A program made the translations under genes and the position numbers. A stretch of DNA of 64,000 nt, from the NCBI RefSeq assembly GCF_002563925.1, contig NZ_PDJD01000001.1, positions 2,548,973 through 2,612,972 of the forward strand. The letters run 5' to 3'. This document shows, piece after piece, positions 51,304-59,901 of the stretch. Each line of letters opens with the position of its first letter. Position 1 is the first letter of the stretch. Under the pieces are notes generated by a model. It had not been told where the DNA came from, did no database searches, and saw only the letters and a program-made list of their open reading frames with translations. This stretch comes from Serinibacter salmoneus. Lineage in GTDB: Bacteria; Actinomycetota; Actinomycetes; Actinomycetales; Beutenbergiaceae.

Positions 51304-51981
51304 GTGTCCGAGGAAGTCGTCCGCACCGTACCGCTGTTCGCCGATCTCGACGAGGAGACGTTCCGCGTGGTGCGCGGGCACATGGTCACCACCAACGTGC
51401 GCCGCGGGGAGATCCTGTTCCGGGAGAACGAGCCGGGTGACCGCTTCTGGGTCATCACGGCGGGAAAGGTGAAGCTCGGGCACACCGCCCCGGACGGACG
51501 CGAGAGCCTGCTGGCCGTCCTGGGACCGGGTGAGATCGTCGGCGAACTGTCCGTGTACGACCCGGGTCCCCGGACGGCCACGGCGACCGTGCTGGCGCCC
51601 TCCACGTTCCTGGAGTTGGAGCACAGTCAGTTCGTGCGACTGCTGGACTCCCACCCCGCGCTGGCCCACCAGTTGCTGCGCTCCCTGGCGCAGCGGCTGC
51701 GCAAGACCAACACGGCACTGGCGGATCTGGTCTTCTCCGACGTGCCCGGTCGCGTGGCCAAGGCCCTCCTGGACCTCGCCCAGCGATTCGGCCGCCCGGC
51801 CGGCGCCGGGATCCGCGTGGCCCACGACCTCACGCAGGAGGAACTGGCTCAACTCGTGGGCGCCTCGCGCGAGACGGTGAACAAGTCGCTGGCGGAGTTC
51901 TCCAGCCGTGGCTGGATCCAGGTGGACGGGCGCGCGGTGATCCTGCTGGACATCCAGCGACTGGAGCGACGGTCCCGCTGA
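51304..51981 (+). CDS. Crp/Fnr-family cAMP-responsive regulator (GlxR-type)
   Basis: AAAGGGAGG lies before GTG 51304, giving 225 residues ([20 protein letters not shown]). The cyclic-nucleotide domain is at ~15-125, with [19 protein letters not shown] as the phosphate-binding cassette. The long C helix is followed by a Crp-type winged HTH ([29 protein letters not shown]). It is the global Crp/GlxR-type regulator of actinobacteria by sequence and position. It probably binds cAMP. Confidence 0.94.
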   Translation: MSEEVVRTVPLFADLDEETFRVVRGHMVTTNVRRGEILFRENEPGDRFWVITAGKVKLGHTAPDGRESLLAVLGPGEIVGELSVYDPGPRTATATVLAPSTFLELEHSQFVRLLDSHPALAHQLLRSLAQRLRKTNTALADLVFSDVPGRVAKALLDLAQRFGRPAGAGIRVAHDLTQEELAQLVGASRETVNKSLAEFSSRGWIQVDGRAVILLDIQRLERRSR

Positions 51982-51990
51982 GAGAGCCCC

Positions 51991-52464
51991 TCAGCGCCTC
52001 CTGGCAATGACCTCGACCTCGACCGGGGAGTCCAGGGGGAGCACGCTCACGCCCACCGCGGAGCGGGCATGCGGGGTGCCGAAGACCGCACCGAACAGTT
52101 CGCTCGCTCCATTGGCCACCGCCGGCTGACCGGTGAAGGCGGGATCGGAGGCCACGAACACCACGGTCTTGACGATCTCCGCGATGGCGTCCAGACCACC
52201 GGCCTGCGCGGCGATGGCCGCGAGCGCGTTCAGGCCAGCGGTGCGCGCCAGGAGCGCCGCGTCCTCGGGCGGGACGAGGCTCGCTCCGGTGCCGACCTTC
52301 CCGGTGGCCAGGAGCGCGCCGTCGCGCAGCGGCAACTGACCCGAGGAGTAGATGAGGTCACCGGCGCTGACGGCGGGGACGTACGCGGCCACGGGGGCGG
52401 CGACCGGCGGCAGGGCGAGGCCGAGCTCGGCCAGGCGCAGCGAGGGCGTGGACTCGGCGCCCAT
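51991..52464 (-). CDS. RidA/YjgF/YER057c/UK114-family protein
   Basis: The start at ATG 52464 gives 157 residues. The core AYVPAVSAGDLIYSSGQLPL, VKTVVFVASDPAFTGQPAVA, and C-terminal TPHARSAVGVSVLP with Arg and VEVEVIA match the family. RidA proteins deaminate reactive enamines and imines. The 1-bp overlap (TGATG) with the DUF4177 gene shows coupling. It converges on the crp-type gene. Confidence 0.92.
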   Translation of the reverse strand: MGAESTPSLRLAELGLALPPVAAPVAAYVPAVSAGDLIYSSGQLPLRDGALLATGKVGTGASLVPPEDAALLARTAGLNALAAIAAQAGGLDAIAEIVKTVVFVASDPAFTGQPAVANGASELFGAVFGTPHARSAVGVSVLPLDSPVEVEVIARRR

Positions 52465-52625
52465 CACCGCTCCCCGGAGGGGCGCTTGAGATAGGCCACG
52501 AGGCCGTTGCCACCGGGTCCGGGGACCACCTGGACGAGCTCCCACCCGTCGGCGCCCCACTGGTCGAGGATCTGCTTGGTGCTGTGCACGATCAACGGGA
52601 TCGTGGCGTACTCCCAGGTCGTCAT
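52464..52625 (-). CDS. DUF4177-family small protein
   Basis: The 53-residue frame, MTTWEYATIPLIVHSTKQIL and then DQWGADGWELVQVVPGPGGN, shows the DUF4177 pattern (WEY......, LN..G..GWELV.V). It is coupled to ridA by TGATG. The same pair occurs beside crp in mycobacteria (Rv3678A/Rv3678c, as I recall). The function is unknown. Confidence 0.88.
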   Translation of the reverse strand: MTTWEYATIPLIVHSTKQILDQWGADGWELVQVVPGPGGNGLVAYLKRPSGER

Positions 52626-52740
52626 GGTCCGAGCCTAGTGGGGCGCGCAGCACCCCTTCCAGGGCTGCTCTCACACAATCCCCACACCTGCGGCCCTCCC
52701 CAGCGCCGTTGTTGTCAGGGTCCGCCCGTAGTCTTGAACA

Positions 52741-55263
52741 ATGGAATCGCCACGCCCGACCCGTCGCCATGAGGTGAACGTCTTCCAGGCCCTGGCGCTG
52801 CTGCTCGCCTTCCTGCTGCTCGCCGTCACCGGCGGCGTACTGACCGCGGGCCTGCTGATGCCGGCTGTGGCCGCCGTGGGAAGCGTCTCCGGGGCCGCCC
52901 AGCAGTTGTTCGACGACCTGCCCACCGAGGTCGAGATCGCACCTCCCTCGGAGCGTTCGGTGATCCTCGCCGCTGACGGCAGCACCCTGGCGACGTTCTA
53001 CAGCGAGAACCGCGTGGTCGTGCCGCTGGAGGAGATCTCGCCGATGATGCAGGCGGCGGTGATCGCCACGGAGGACGAGCGGTTCTACGACCACGCCGGT
53101 GTGGACACCCAGGGCCTCATGCGCGCGCTGTTCCGCACCCTTCAGGGCGACACCCAGGGCGCCTCGACCCTGACCCAGCAGTACATCAAGAACGTGCTGA
53201 TCGAGGAGGGCCGCCAGACCGGCGACGAGGAGGCCATCGAGGCCGCCCAGGAGGCGGACGGCGCCGAGGGCATCAACCGCAAGTTGCGGGAGATGAAACT
53301 CGCGATCTCCCTGGAGAAGGAGTACTCCAAGGACCAGATCCTCGAGGGCTACCTCAATATTGCCCAGTTCGCCGTGGGCACCTTCGGGGTGGAGACCGCG
53401 GCGAACTACTACTTCAACAAGTCCGCCGCTGAGTTGAACGCCGGCGAGGCCGCGCTGATCGCCGGGGTCACGAAGAGCCCCACCCTGTACGACCCGACGC
53501 GTGCGAGCGACGAGGAATACACGACGGCGACCAACCGTCGCGACACCGTGCTCACCCAGATGCACGATCAGGGCTACATCACCGACGCTGAGTACGACGA
53601 GGCGATCAACACGCCGGTGGCGGACATGCTGGATGTGACCCGCACGACCCAGGGGTGCGCCACCGCCGGGATCAGCGCCTACTTCTGCCAGTACGTGACC
53701 GCGTCGCTGGTGAACGACGGCTACCTCGGGGAGACCGAGGAGGAATCACGTCAGGCCCTGCAGCGCGGTGGTCTGACGATCACCACCACGATCGACCTGG
53801 AGCGGCAGCGTCAGGCCTATGAGTCGCTGGTCTCCCAGATCCCCACGAACGACCCGACCTACAACTCCTCGGTCTCGGGTGTGTACGGCGTCTCGGGTGC
53901 CATCAGCTCGGTGGAGCCCGGCACCGGGAACGTCGAGGCCATGGTGCAGAACACCACCTACGGCGAGGCGACGGAGGAGGACCCGCGCGCCACCACCGTG
54001 AACTTCAACGTGGACCGCGCCTACGGGGGCGGTGACGGTTTCCAGACGGGTTCTACCTTCAAGGCGTTCGTCCTGACGCAGTGGCTCATCGACGGGCACT
54101 CGCTCGCCGAGACGGTGGACGCCACCAACGGGCAGACCTTCCCGTTCGAGAGCTGGAACATCTCCTGCTCGCCGAGCTCCGCGAGCGACTACGAGCCGAA
54201 GAACCTCGAGGGCGCGGGCGGCTCGAACATGACGGTCCTGGAGGCCACGCGGCAGTCGGTGAACACCGCCTACGCGTACATGGAGAACCAGATGGACCTG
54301 TGCGACCTGCGCGAGACGACCTCGAAGATGGGCGTGCACGTGGGTACCGGCACGATCAACCCCGACCTGCTGCCCGAGGGCAGCCCGGCGCGGGCCCTGT
54401 ACGAGGAGCAGGCGGGCGAGGACATCCTCGCGGTCCCCTCGATGGTGCTGGGATCCAACACCATCGCCCCGCTGACCATGGCCGCGGCGTTCGCGACCTA
54501 CGCGAACGAGGGCGTCTACTGCGAGCCGCGTGCGATCACCGCGATCCAGGACCGCGACGGGAACGAGATCGAGGTTCCCGAGCCGCAGTGCGAGCGGGCC
54601 CTGTCCGAGGAGATCACGGCAGGCGTCAACTACGCCCTGCAGGAGGTGGTCTCCCCCGGCGCCACCGGTGCGGCCGCCCAGATCGACCGCCCCGTGGGGG
54701 GAAAGACCGGGACCGCGAACGACGACATGCACGCCTGGTTCGTCGGCTACACCCCGCAGTTGTCCACCGCGGTGTGGGTGGGGCACAGCGAGGGCAATAT
54801 CAGCATGTTCAACACCGTGATCAACGGCATCTTCTACTCCCAGGTCTACGGCGGTCGCCTGCCGGCACCGATCTGGGCGTCCTACATGAGCCAGGCGCTC
54901 GCGGGCGAGCCCGCGCAGGGCTTTGCCGAGGCGGACCGCGAGCAGGTCTACGGGGAGGAACTGCCGGTGCCGAACGTGCGAGGCAAGAACCTCGCGAACG
55001 CGACCGCCATCCTCGAGCAGGCCGGCTTCCGGGTGCAGATCGGGAGCAACAGGTACGGATCGATGCCCGTGGGGCTCGTCGAGGCGTACTCGCCCAGCGG
55101 CATCTCCACCCGGAACTCGACGATCACGATCTACCCGAGCGCCGGTCCCGCTCCGGCGCCCGAGCCCGAGCCCGAGCCCGAGCCCAGCGAGGACGAGGGT
55201 GGCGACGACGACGGCGGGGACGATGACGGCGGCGGGGACGGCGACGGCGACGGCGATGACTGA
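52741..55263 (+). CDS. ponA2: Bifunctional penicillin-binding protein with PASTA domain
   Basis: At 840 residues, it has one N-terminal membrane helix (ALALLLAFLLLAVTGGVLTA). A GT51 transglycosylase follows, with TEDERFYDHAGVDTQG and ASTLTQQYIKN. The transpeptidase has SxxK in GSTFKAF (about residue 437), SVN in RQSVNTAY, and the KTGT box. A single PASTA domain (VPNVRGKNLANATAILEQAG, residues ~743-800) precedes a Pro/Glu then Asp/Gly tail. It polymerises and cross-links peptidoglycan outside the membrane. PASTA placement and gene order suggest the PonA2 group. Confidence 0.95.
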   Translation: MESPRPTRRHEVNVFQALALLLAFLLLAVTGGVLTAGLLMPAVAAVGSVSGAAQQLFDDLPTEVEIAPPSERSVILAADGSTLATFYSENRVVVPLEEISPMMQAAVIATEDERFYDHAGVDTQGLMRALFRTLQGDTQGASTLTQQYIKNVLIEEGRQTGDEEAIEAAQEADGAEGINRKLREMKLAISLEKEYSKDQILEGYLNIAQFAVGTFGVETAANYYFNKSAAELNAGEAALIAGVTKSPTLYDPTRASDEEYTTATNRRDTVLTQMHDQGYITDAEYDEAINTPVADMLDVTRTTQGCATAGISAYFCQYVTASLVNDGYLGETEEESRQALQRGGLTITTTIDLERQRQAYESLVSQIPTNDPTYNSSVSGVYGVSGAISSVEPGTGNVEAMVQNTTYGEATEEDPRATTVNFNVDRAYGGGDGFQTGSTFKAFVLTQWLIDGHSLAETVDATNGQTFPFESWNISCSPSSASDYEPKNLEGAGGSNMTVLEATRQSVNTAYAYMENQMDLCDLRETTSKMGVHVGTGTINPDLLPEGSPARALYEEQAGEDILAVPSMVLGSNTIAPLTMAAAFATYANEGVYCEPRAITAIQDRDGNEIEVPEPQCERALSEEITAGVNYALQEVVSPGATGAAAQIDRPVGGKTGTANDDMHAWFVGYTPQLSTAVWVGHSEGNISMFNTVINGIFYSQVYGGRLPAPIWASYMSQALAGEPAQGFAEADREQVYGEELPVPNVRGKNLANATAILEQAGFRVQIGSNRYGSMPVGLVEAYSPSGISTRNSTITIYPSAGPAPAPEPEPEPEPSEDEGGDDDGGDDDGGGDGDGDGDD

Positions 55264-56254
55264 CGCGGTCCCCCCGGGCTCGAGAGGCTCCGGCACGGGA
55301 CGGTTGGCGGCCGCGACGGCGGGCGCCGTGGCGCTGGCGGGAGCCGCCGCCGCGTGGTCGCTGATCGAGGCACGCTGGTACACCGTGCGGCGCGCCCGGG
55401 TGCCGGTGCTCCAGCCCGGGAGCGAACCGCTGCGGATGCTGCACATCTCCGACCTGCACCTCACACCCACCCAGCGCGACAAGGTCGCCTTCGTGCGGGA
55501 CCTGGACTCCTGGAACCCGGACCTGGTGGTCAACACGGGCGACAACATGGCGCATCGCGACGCCCTGCCCACCGTGCTGCGCGCCATCGAGCCGCTGCTC
55601 GCCCACCCCGGTGCGTTCGTCATGGGCTCGAACGACTACCTCGCGCCCGAACCGAAGAGCTGGGCGCGCTATCTGCGTGCGGATCCCCGCGATGCGGATG
55701 CGGTGCCGCAGAGCGAACAGATCGACCGGCCCGACCTGATGGAGGACCCCTCACGTCGGTTGCCGACCGAGCACCTGGCCTCCGCGATGACCGACGCCGG
55801 CTGGCGGGACCTCACCAATCGCCGTGACGCGCTGGTCGTGAAGGACTCCCACTTCGACCTGGTGGGCGTGGACGACCCTCATCTGGACCGGGACGTCTTT
55901 CCCGCCCGCGCGCCGCTACCGCGGGGCGCCGTACGCCTCGGGGTGACACATGCGCCCTACCAGCGGATCCTGCAGGCCATGTTCGTGGACGGCGCCTCGC
56001 TGGTGCTGGCCGGGCACACCCACGGCGGCCAGCTGGCGCTCCCCGGGTACGGGGCACTCGTGACGAACTGCGACCTGGACACCGCTCGCGCGAAGGGACT
56101 CTCCGGCTGGCCCGGTGGCCGCCCGGACGAGCCCGGGAGCGAGGACGGCATGTGGCTGCATGTCAGCGCGGGCCTCGGCACCTCGCCGTACGCCCCGGTG
56201 CGGTTTGCGTGCCGCCCGGAGGCCACGCTCCTGGACCTCGTGCCCTCGTCATGA
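55256..56254 (+). CDS. Membrane-anchored metallophosphoesterase
   Basis: ATG 55256 overlaps the ponA2 stop by 8 bp, giving 332 residues. A signal or anchor helix (LAAATAGAVALAGAAAAWSL) precedes calcineurin-like motifs: HISDLHL, VVNTGDNMAH, MGSNDYLAP (in place of GNHD), and LAGHTHGGQLALPG. It resembles the YkuE-type enzymes that follow ponA2 in other actinobacteria (Rv3683). The substrate is unknown; envelope lipids or nucleotides are options. Ser replaces the His-preceding Asn pattern, which is common in this group. Confidence 0.9.
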   Translation: MTDAVPPGSRGSGTGRLAAATAGAVALAGAAAAWSLIEARWYTVRRARVPVLQPGSEPLRMLHISDLHLTPTQRDKVAFVRDLDSWNPDLVVNTGDNMAHRDALPTVLRAIEPLLAHPGAFVMGSNDYLAPEPKSWARYLRADPRDADAVPQSEQIDRPDLMEDPSRRLPTEHLASAMTDAGWRDLTNRRDALVVKDSHFDLVGVDDPHLDRDVFPARAPLPRGAVRLGVTHAPYQRILQAMFVDGASLVLAGHTHGGQLALPGYGALVTNCDLDTARAKGLSGWPGGRPDEPGSEDGMWLHVSAGLGTSPYAPVRFACRPEATLLDLVPSS

Positions 56255-56349
56255 GTCACCTTCTCGCGCTCGCACGCCACCACGGGCACCGACGATTCGA
56301 GTTTCTCGCCGTGAGGGGTTAGTCTGGTCCGCGGCCCACACGGGCCACT

Positions 56350-56424
<75 letters not shown>

Positions 56425-56592
56425 TCAGGGAAAGGCCCGCCGGCGTCAGCCGAGCGGGCCTTCGCTGTGTCGGAGACAGGATGCTGGGAGCCGGAGCGCC
56501 CGGCGAGGCACGAGCCGGTCGCGACGGCGGCCCTTCCCTCGCGACCTGCGCCGGGGCGATACTGGGACGACAACGTCATAGGACCGACAAAC

Positions 56593-56775
56593 CCGTCCCG
56601 GGAGAACGCCGCACCGCGGCTGCCGTAGGAGCAAACCCTCTCGGAACCTCTCAGGCACCACAACCGGGACGGCTGGTCACTCTGGAGAGCGGCGCCAACG
56701 GGGGCGCCCACCGAAGGGGCAAGCCCCGTCGCCGCAGGCGGCAGGGTGAATCTCTCAGGTATCAGCGACAGAGCG
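56593..56775 (+). promoter_or_regulatory. Tandem glycine riboswitch
   Basis: Aptamer 1 is closed by CCGTCCCGG (56593-56601) and CCGGGACGG (56664-56672), with GGAGAAC and CTCTCAGGC inside. Aptamer 2 has GGAGAGCGGCGCC, CCGAAGGGGCAA, CTCTCAGGTA and GACAGAG. This is the standard two-aptamer glycine sensor. It lies 46 bp upstream of the serine dehydratase gene. It probably switches expression on with glycine. Confidence 0.93.
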
Positions 56776-56821
56776 GGAGGAACCCTCCACCCTGCGGGGT
56801 GCCGGCAGCGAGGAGTTCCAC

Positions 56822-58189
56822 GTGGTCACACTGCCCAGTGTGCTCGACCTGTTCCGCATCGGGATCGGGCCGTCGAGTTCGCACACCGTCGGGCCGATGC
56901 GCGCCGCCGCGCAGTTCGTCGACGAGCTCGGCGCGGACTGCGCCCGGGTGGACGCCCTACGCGTGGAACTGTGCGGGTCGCTGGCCGCCACAGGCATCGG
57001 CCACGGCACGCTGCCGGCCGTGCTGGTGGGCCTGGAGGGCTGCCGCCCGGAGGAGATCCGCGCCCCAGAGCTCGCCGAGCGACTGGCCCGCATCGAGGAG
57101 ACCGAACACGTGCGCCTTCCCGGCGGCACCGAGGTCGCGCTGTGCTCCCGGGACATCGTGATGTCGCCGCGCACCCTGCGCCCCCGGCACACGAACGCGC
57201 TCACCCTGCGCGCGCTCTCCCAGGGCGAGGTGCTCCTCGAGCGCACCTACTACTCGGTCGGCGGCGGGTTCGTGGTGCGCGACGACGAGACCACCCAGGA
57301 GGAGGAGACGACACTCCCGCTGGCCTACTCCAGCGCAGCGGAGTTGTTGGCGTTGTGCGCGCGGGAGCATCTCGGCATCGCCGAGGTGACCTGGCGCAAC
57401 GAGATATCCCGTCACCCGAGCCGTGACGTGCGGGCGGAGATCCTCGCCATCCGCGACGCCATGGATGAGTGCATCGCCGCCGGGATCTCCCACCCGGGCG
57501 AGTTACCGGGAGGCCTGCGCGTGCGCCGTCGGGCGCCCTCCTGGCACGAGCGGTTGCAGGAGGAGGACCCGGAACGCTCCGGCGAGTTCGCGCAGGAGTG
57601 GGTGAACCTGGTGGCGCTGGCGGTGAACGAGGAGAACGCGGCGGGCGGCCGCGTGGTCACCGCTCCCACGAACGGGGCCGCCGGGATCATCCCCGCGGTG
57701 CTGTACTACGCCGAGCACTACACCCGGGTGGGGCGCAGTTCGGATCGCGACGACATCGCGGTGCCCTTCCTGCTGACGGCCGCGGCGATCGGCGCCCTGT
57801 ACAAGACCCGCGCCTCCATCTCCGGCGCGGAGGTGGGCTGCCAGGGAGAGGTCGGCTCGGCGTCCTCCATGGCCGCCGGGGCACTGGCGGCGATCCTCGG
57901 TGGCACCCCCGAGCAGGTGGAGAACGCCGCCGAGATCGCCATGGAGCACAACCTCGGGCTCACCTGCGACCCCGTGGGGGGTCTGGTGCAGATCCCGTGC
58001 ATCGAGCGCAACGCGATCGCCGCCGGCAAGGCGATCAACGCGGCGCGCATGGCGATGCGGGGCGACGGCACCCACCGGGTCTCCCTGGACACCGTCATCG
58101 AGACGATGCGGCGCACCGGGGAGGACATGAGCGAGAAGTACAAGGAGACGGCGTTGGGCGGCCTCGCGGTGAACGTGGTGGAGTGCTGA
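56822..58189 (+). CDS. sdaA: L-serine ammonia-lyase, iron-sulfur dependent
   Basis: GTG 56822 is preceded by GAGGAG, giving 455 residues. The N-terminal beta domain has [17 protein letters not shown]. The alpha domain has [33 protein letters not shown] and [17 protein letters not shown], with Cys residues for the 4Fe-4S cluster. It is a single-chain enzyme converting L-serine to pyruvate and ammonia. Glycine control through the riboswitch fits removal of serine made from glycine by serine hydroxymethyltransferase. Confidence 0.96.
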   Translation: MVTLPSVLDLFRIGIGPSSSHTVGPMRAAAQFVDELGADCARVDALRVELCGSLAATGIGHGTLPAVLVGLEGCRPEEIRAPELAERLARIEETEHVRLPGGTEVALCSRDIVMSPRTLRPRHTNALTLRALSQGEVLLERTYYSVGGGFVVRDDETTQEEETTLPLAYSSAAELLALCAREHLGIAEVTWRNEISRHPSRDVRAEILAIRDAMDECIAAGISHPGELPGGLRVRRRAPSWHERLQEEDPERSGEFAQEWVNLVALAVNEENAAGGRVVTAPTNGAAGIIPAVLYYAEHYTRVGRSSDRDDIAVPFLLTAAAIGALYKTRASISGAEVGCQGEVGSASSMAAGALAAILGGTPEQVENAAEIAMEHNLGLTCDPVGGLVQIPCIERNAIAAGKAINAARMAMRGDGTHRVSLDTVIETMRRTGEDMSEKYKETALGGLAVNVVEC

Positions 58190-58242
58190 GACGGCGATGT
58201 CCTCACCCACCCCGCTGACTGCGCCGGCCCCAGGCGGCGCCG

Positions 58243-59115
58243 TCAGCCGCGCCGGCGGCCCGGCAGGCGGCGACCGGTCTCCGGGTCGTAGCGCCGCTGG
58301 TCGTTGACGTAGGCGTAGTACAGGCCGATCAGCAGCCCGCCGCCCACGAAGTTGCCCAGCAGCGCGATCGCGATGTTCCCGAGGGCCGGCAGGATCTCCA
58401 GCCCACCCTGCAGCCCGATGATCGAGAACAGCACCGTATTGGCCACGGAGTGCTCGAAGCCGAGGAAGGCGAAGATGAACACCGAGACGATCATCACCAG
58501 GGACTTGGTGAGGTCGTCCTTGATGAGGCCGTTGTAGACCAGCAGCATCGCCAGGTTGATCATGAAGTTGCACAGGATGGCGCGCACGAACAGGTCGCCC
58601 CACCCGGCCGCCCCCTCGCCGAGGTAGGAGATCTTGTGCTCGACGGCGTGCTCCATCTGGGTGCCGACCTCGCCGTCGGCGAGGGTGGAGAAGCGCAGCA
58701 GGACGGCGATCAGCAGGCCGCCGAGCAGGTTGCCCAGGTAGCACAGGCCCAGGATCCGCAGGGACTTCGACCAGGTGGTCTGTTTGTAGTACGCCCCGAT
58801 CGTGATGATCATCATGTTCGAGGTGAGCAGCTCGGACTTGGAGTAGTAGATGAACACCAGGGCCCACCCGAACACCAGCGAGCCGACGATGCGGCCGATG
58901 TCCACCAGGGCGCCCACATCGCCGTCGGCGGAGGAGAACGCGGCCAGCACGGAGAAGTAGGCCACGTACATCAGGCCGATGATGAGCCCGGCCATGAGCG
59001 CGCGCATCAGGTAGCGGCGCGCGAGGTCCCCGCTCATCGCGGTCTTGGTCTCCAACGCCTCCAGCACCGTGGAGATGAACTGCTTCCCGGGGAAGAGCGC
59101 CGCCAGATCCGCCAT
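58243..59115 (-). CDS. Formate/nitrite transporter family channel
   Basis: The start MADLAALFPGKQFISTVLEA at 59115 gives 290 residues. It has six membrane helices with the FNT features GLIIGLMYVAYFS, SELLTSNMMI, and GNLLGGLLIA in the middle. The last helices read FVGGGLLIGLYYAYV. FNT channels move formate, nitrite or other small monovalent anions. The C-terminus is basic (RRLPGRRRG). It is divergent from the copC gene. Confidence 0.92.
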   Translation of the reverse strand: MADLAALFPGKQFISTVLEALETKTAMSGDLARRYLMRALMAGLIIGLMYVAYFSVLAAFSSADGDVGALVDIGRIVGSLVFGWALVFIYYSKSELLTSNMMIITIGAYYKQTTWSKSLRILGLCYLGNLLGGLLIAVLLRFSTLADGEVGTQMEHAVEHKISYLGEGAAGWGDLFVRAILCNFMINLAMLLVYNGLIKDDLTKSLVMIVSVFIFAFLGFEHSVANTVLFSIIGLQGGLEILPALGNIAIALLGNFVGGGLLIGLYYAYVNDQRRYDPETGRRLPGRRRG

Positions 59116-59172
59116 GCTTCCAGCATTCCACCTCGGCGCCGAGCAGTCCTGGGACGTCCATACCATGGAGGG

Positions 59173-59859
59173 GTGTCCTCGCTCACGAACCGTGCCGCCC
59201 TACCCACCCGGAGCCTGCGGCGGCTGACCGCCGCGCTGGCGACCGCCCTGGTCCTCCTCGTCGCGGGCCCGGTCACCGTGCCGGCCCACGCCCACGACTC
59301 CCTCGTGGGCTCCTCCCCCACCGACGGCGACGTGCTCACCCAGAACCCCGGGACCGCGGTGCTCACCTTCACCGGGGAGATCCAGGAGATCGGCACCGCG
59401 ATCGAGATCGTCGGCCCGAGCGGGGACGTGGCGGGCGAGCCGAAGATCTCCGGGCGGGACGTGAGGGTCCCGATCGCCGCGGACGCCCCCTCCGGGGACT
59501 ACCTCATCACCTGGCGGGTGACCTCCTCCGACGGGCACCCGATCGACGGCGAGATCCCGTTCGCGATGGACCTCCCGGACGCGTCGGCCAGCGCCCAGGA
59601 GCCCACCACCGAGGCAGGCTCCACCGAAGCGGGCACCCCCGAGGCGAGCGAGCAGACCACCGTGGCTACGCCGTCGGCCACCGAGGCGAGCACCTCGAGC
59701 GAGGAATCCACGGACACCGCCTCCGATTCCGACGACGCGGCGGCCCCGGACGTCACCGACCTTCCCGCCTGGGTGATCGCGCTGATCGCCGTCGCGATCG
59801 TCGGGGCCGTGGTGGCCCTGCTGGTGCGGATGCGCCGCTCCTCCCGTTTCCGGGAGTGA
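59173..59859 (+). CDS. Secreted CopC-domain copper-binding protein with C-terminal anchor
   Basis: GTG 59173 starts a 228-residue protein; the open frame upstream is antisense to the transporter. The signal peptide ends at VPAHAHDSLVGSSPTDGD, where the His after cleavage is the usual N-terminal copper ligand. The CopC domain ends with WRVTSSDGHPIDGEIPF, giving the second His. A Ser/Thr/Glu stalk of ~60 residues and one membrane helix follow (VIALIAVAIVGAVVALLV). It is the normal YobA/CopC-like layout of actinobacteria. Confidence 0.92.
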   Translation: MSSLTNRAALPTRSLRRLTAALATALVLLVAGPVTVPAHAHDSLVGSSPTDGDVLTQNPGTAVLTFTGEIQEIGTAIEIVGPSGDVAGEPKISGRDVRVPIAADAPSGDYLITWRVTSSDGHPIDGEIPFAMDLPDASASAQEPTTEAGSTEAGTPEASEQTTVATPSATEASTSSEESTDTASDSDDAAAPDVTDLPAWVIALIAVAIVGAVVALLVRMRRSSRFRE

Positions 59860-59901
59860 GTCCGCGATCGCGACCGCGCGGACCGGCCCTAGGCTGAGGC
59901 C

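Noticed and set aside
53746-55623. Long minus-strand open frame opposite the PBP gene
   Set aside because: It mirrors the codon pattern of the clear PBP gene on the other strand and has no domain. Long antisense frames are expected at this GC content.
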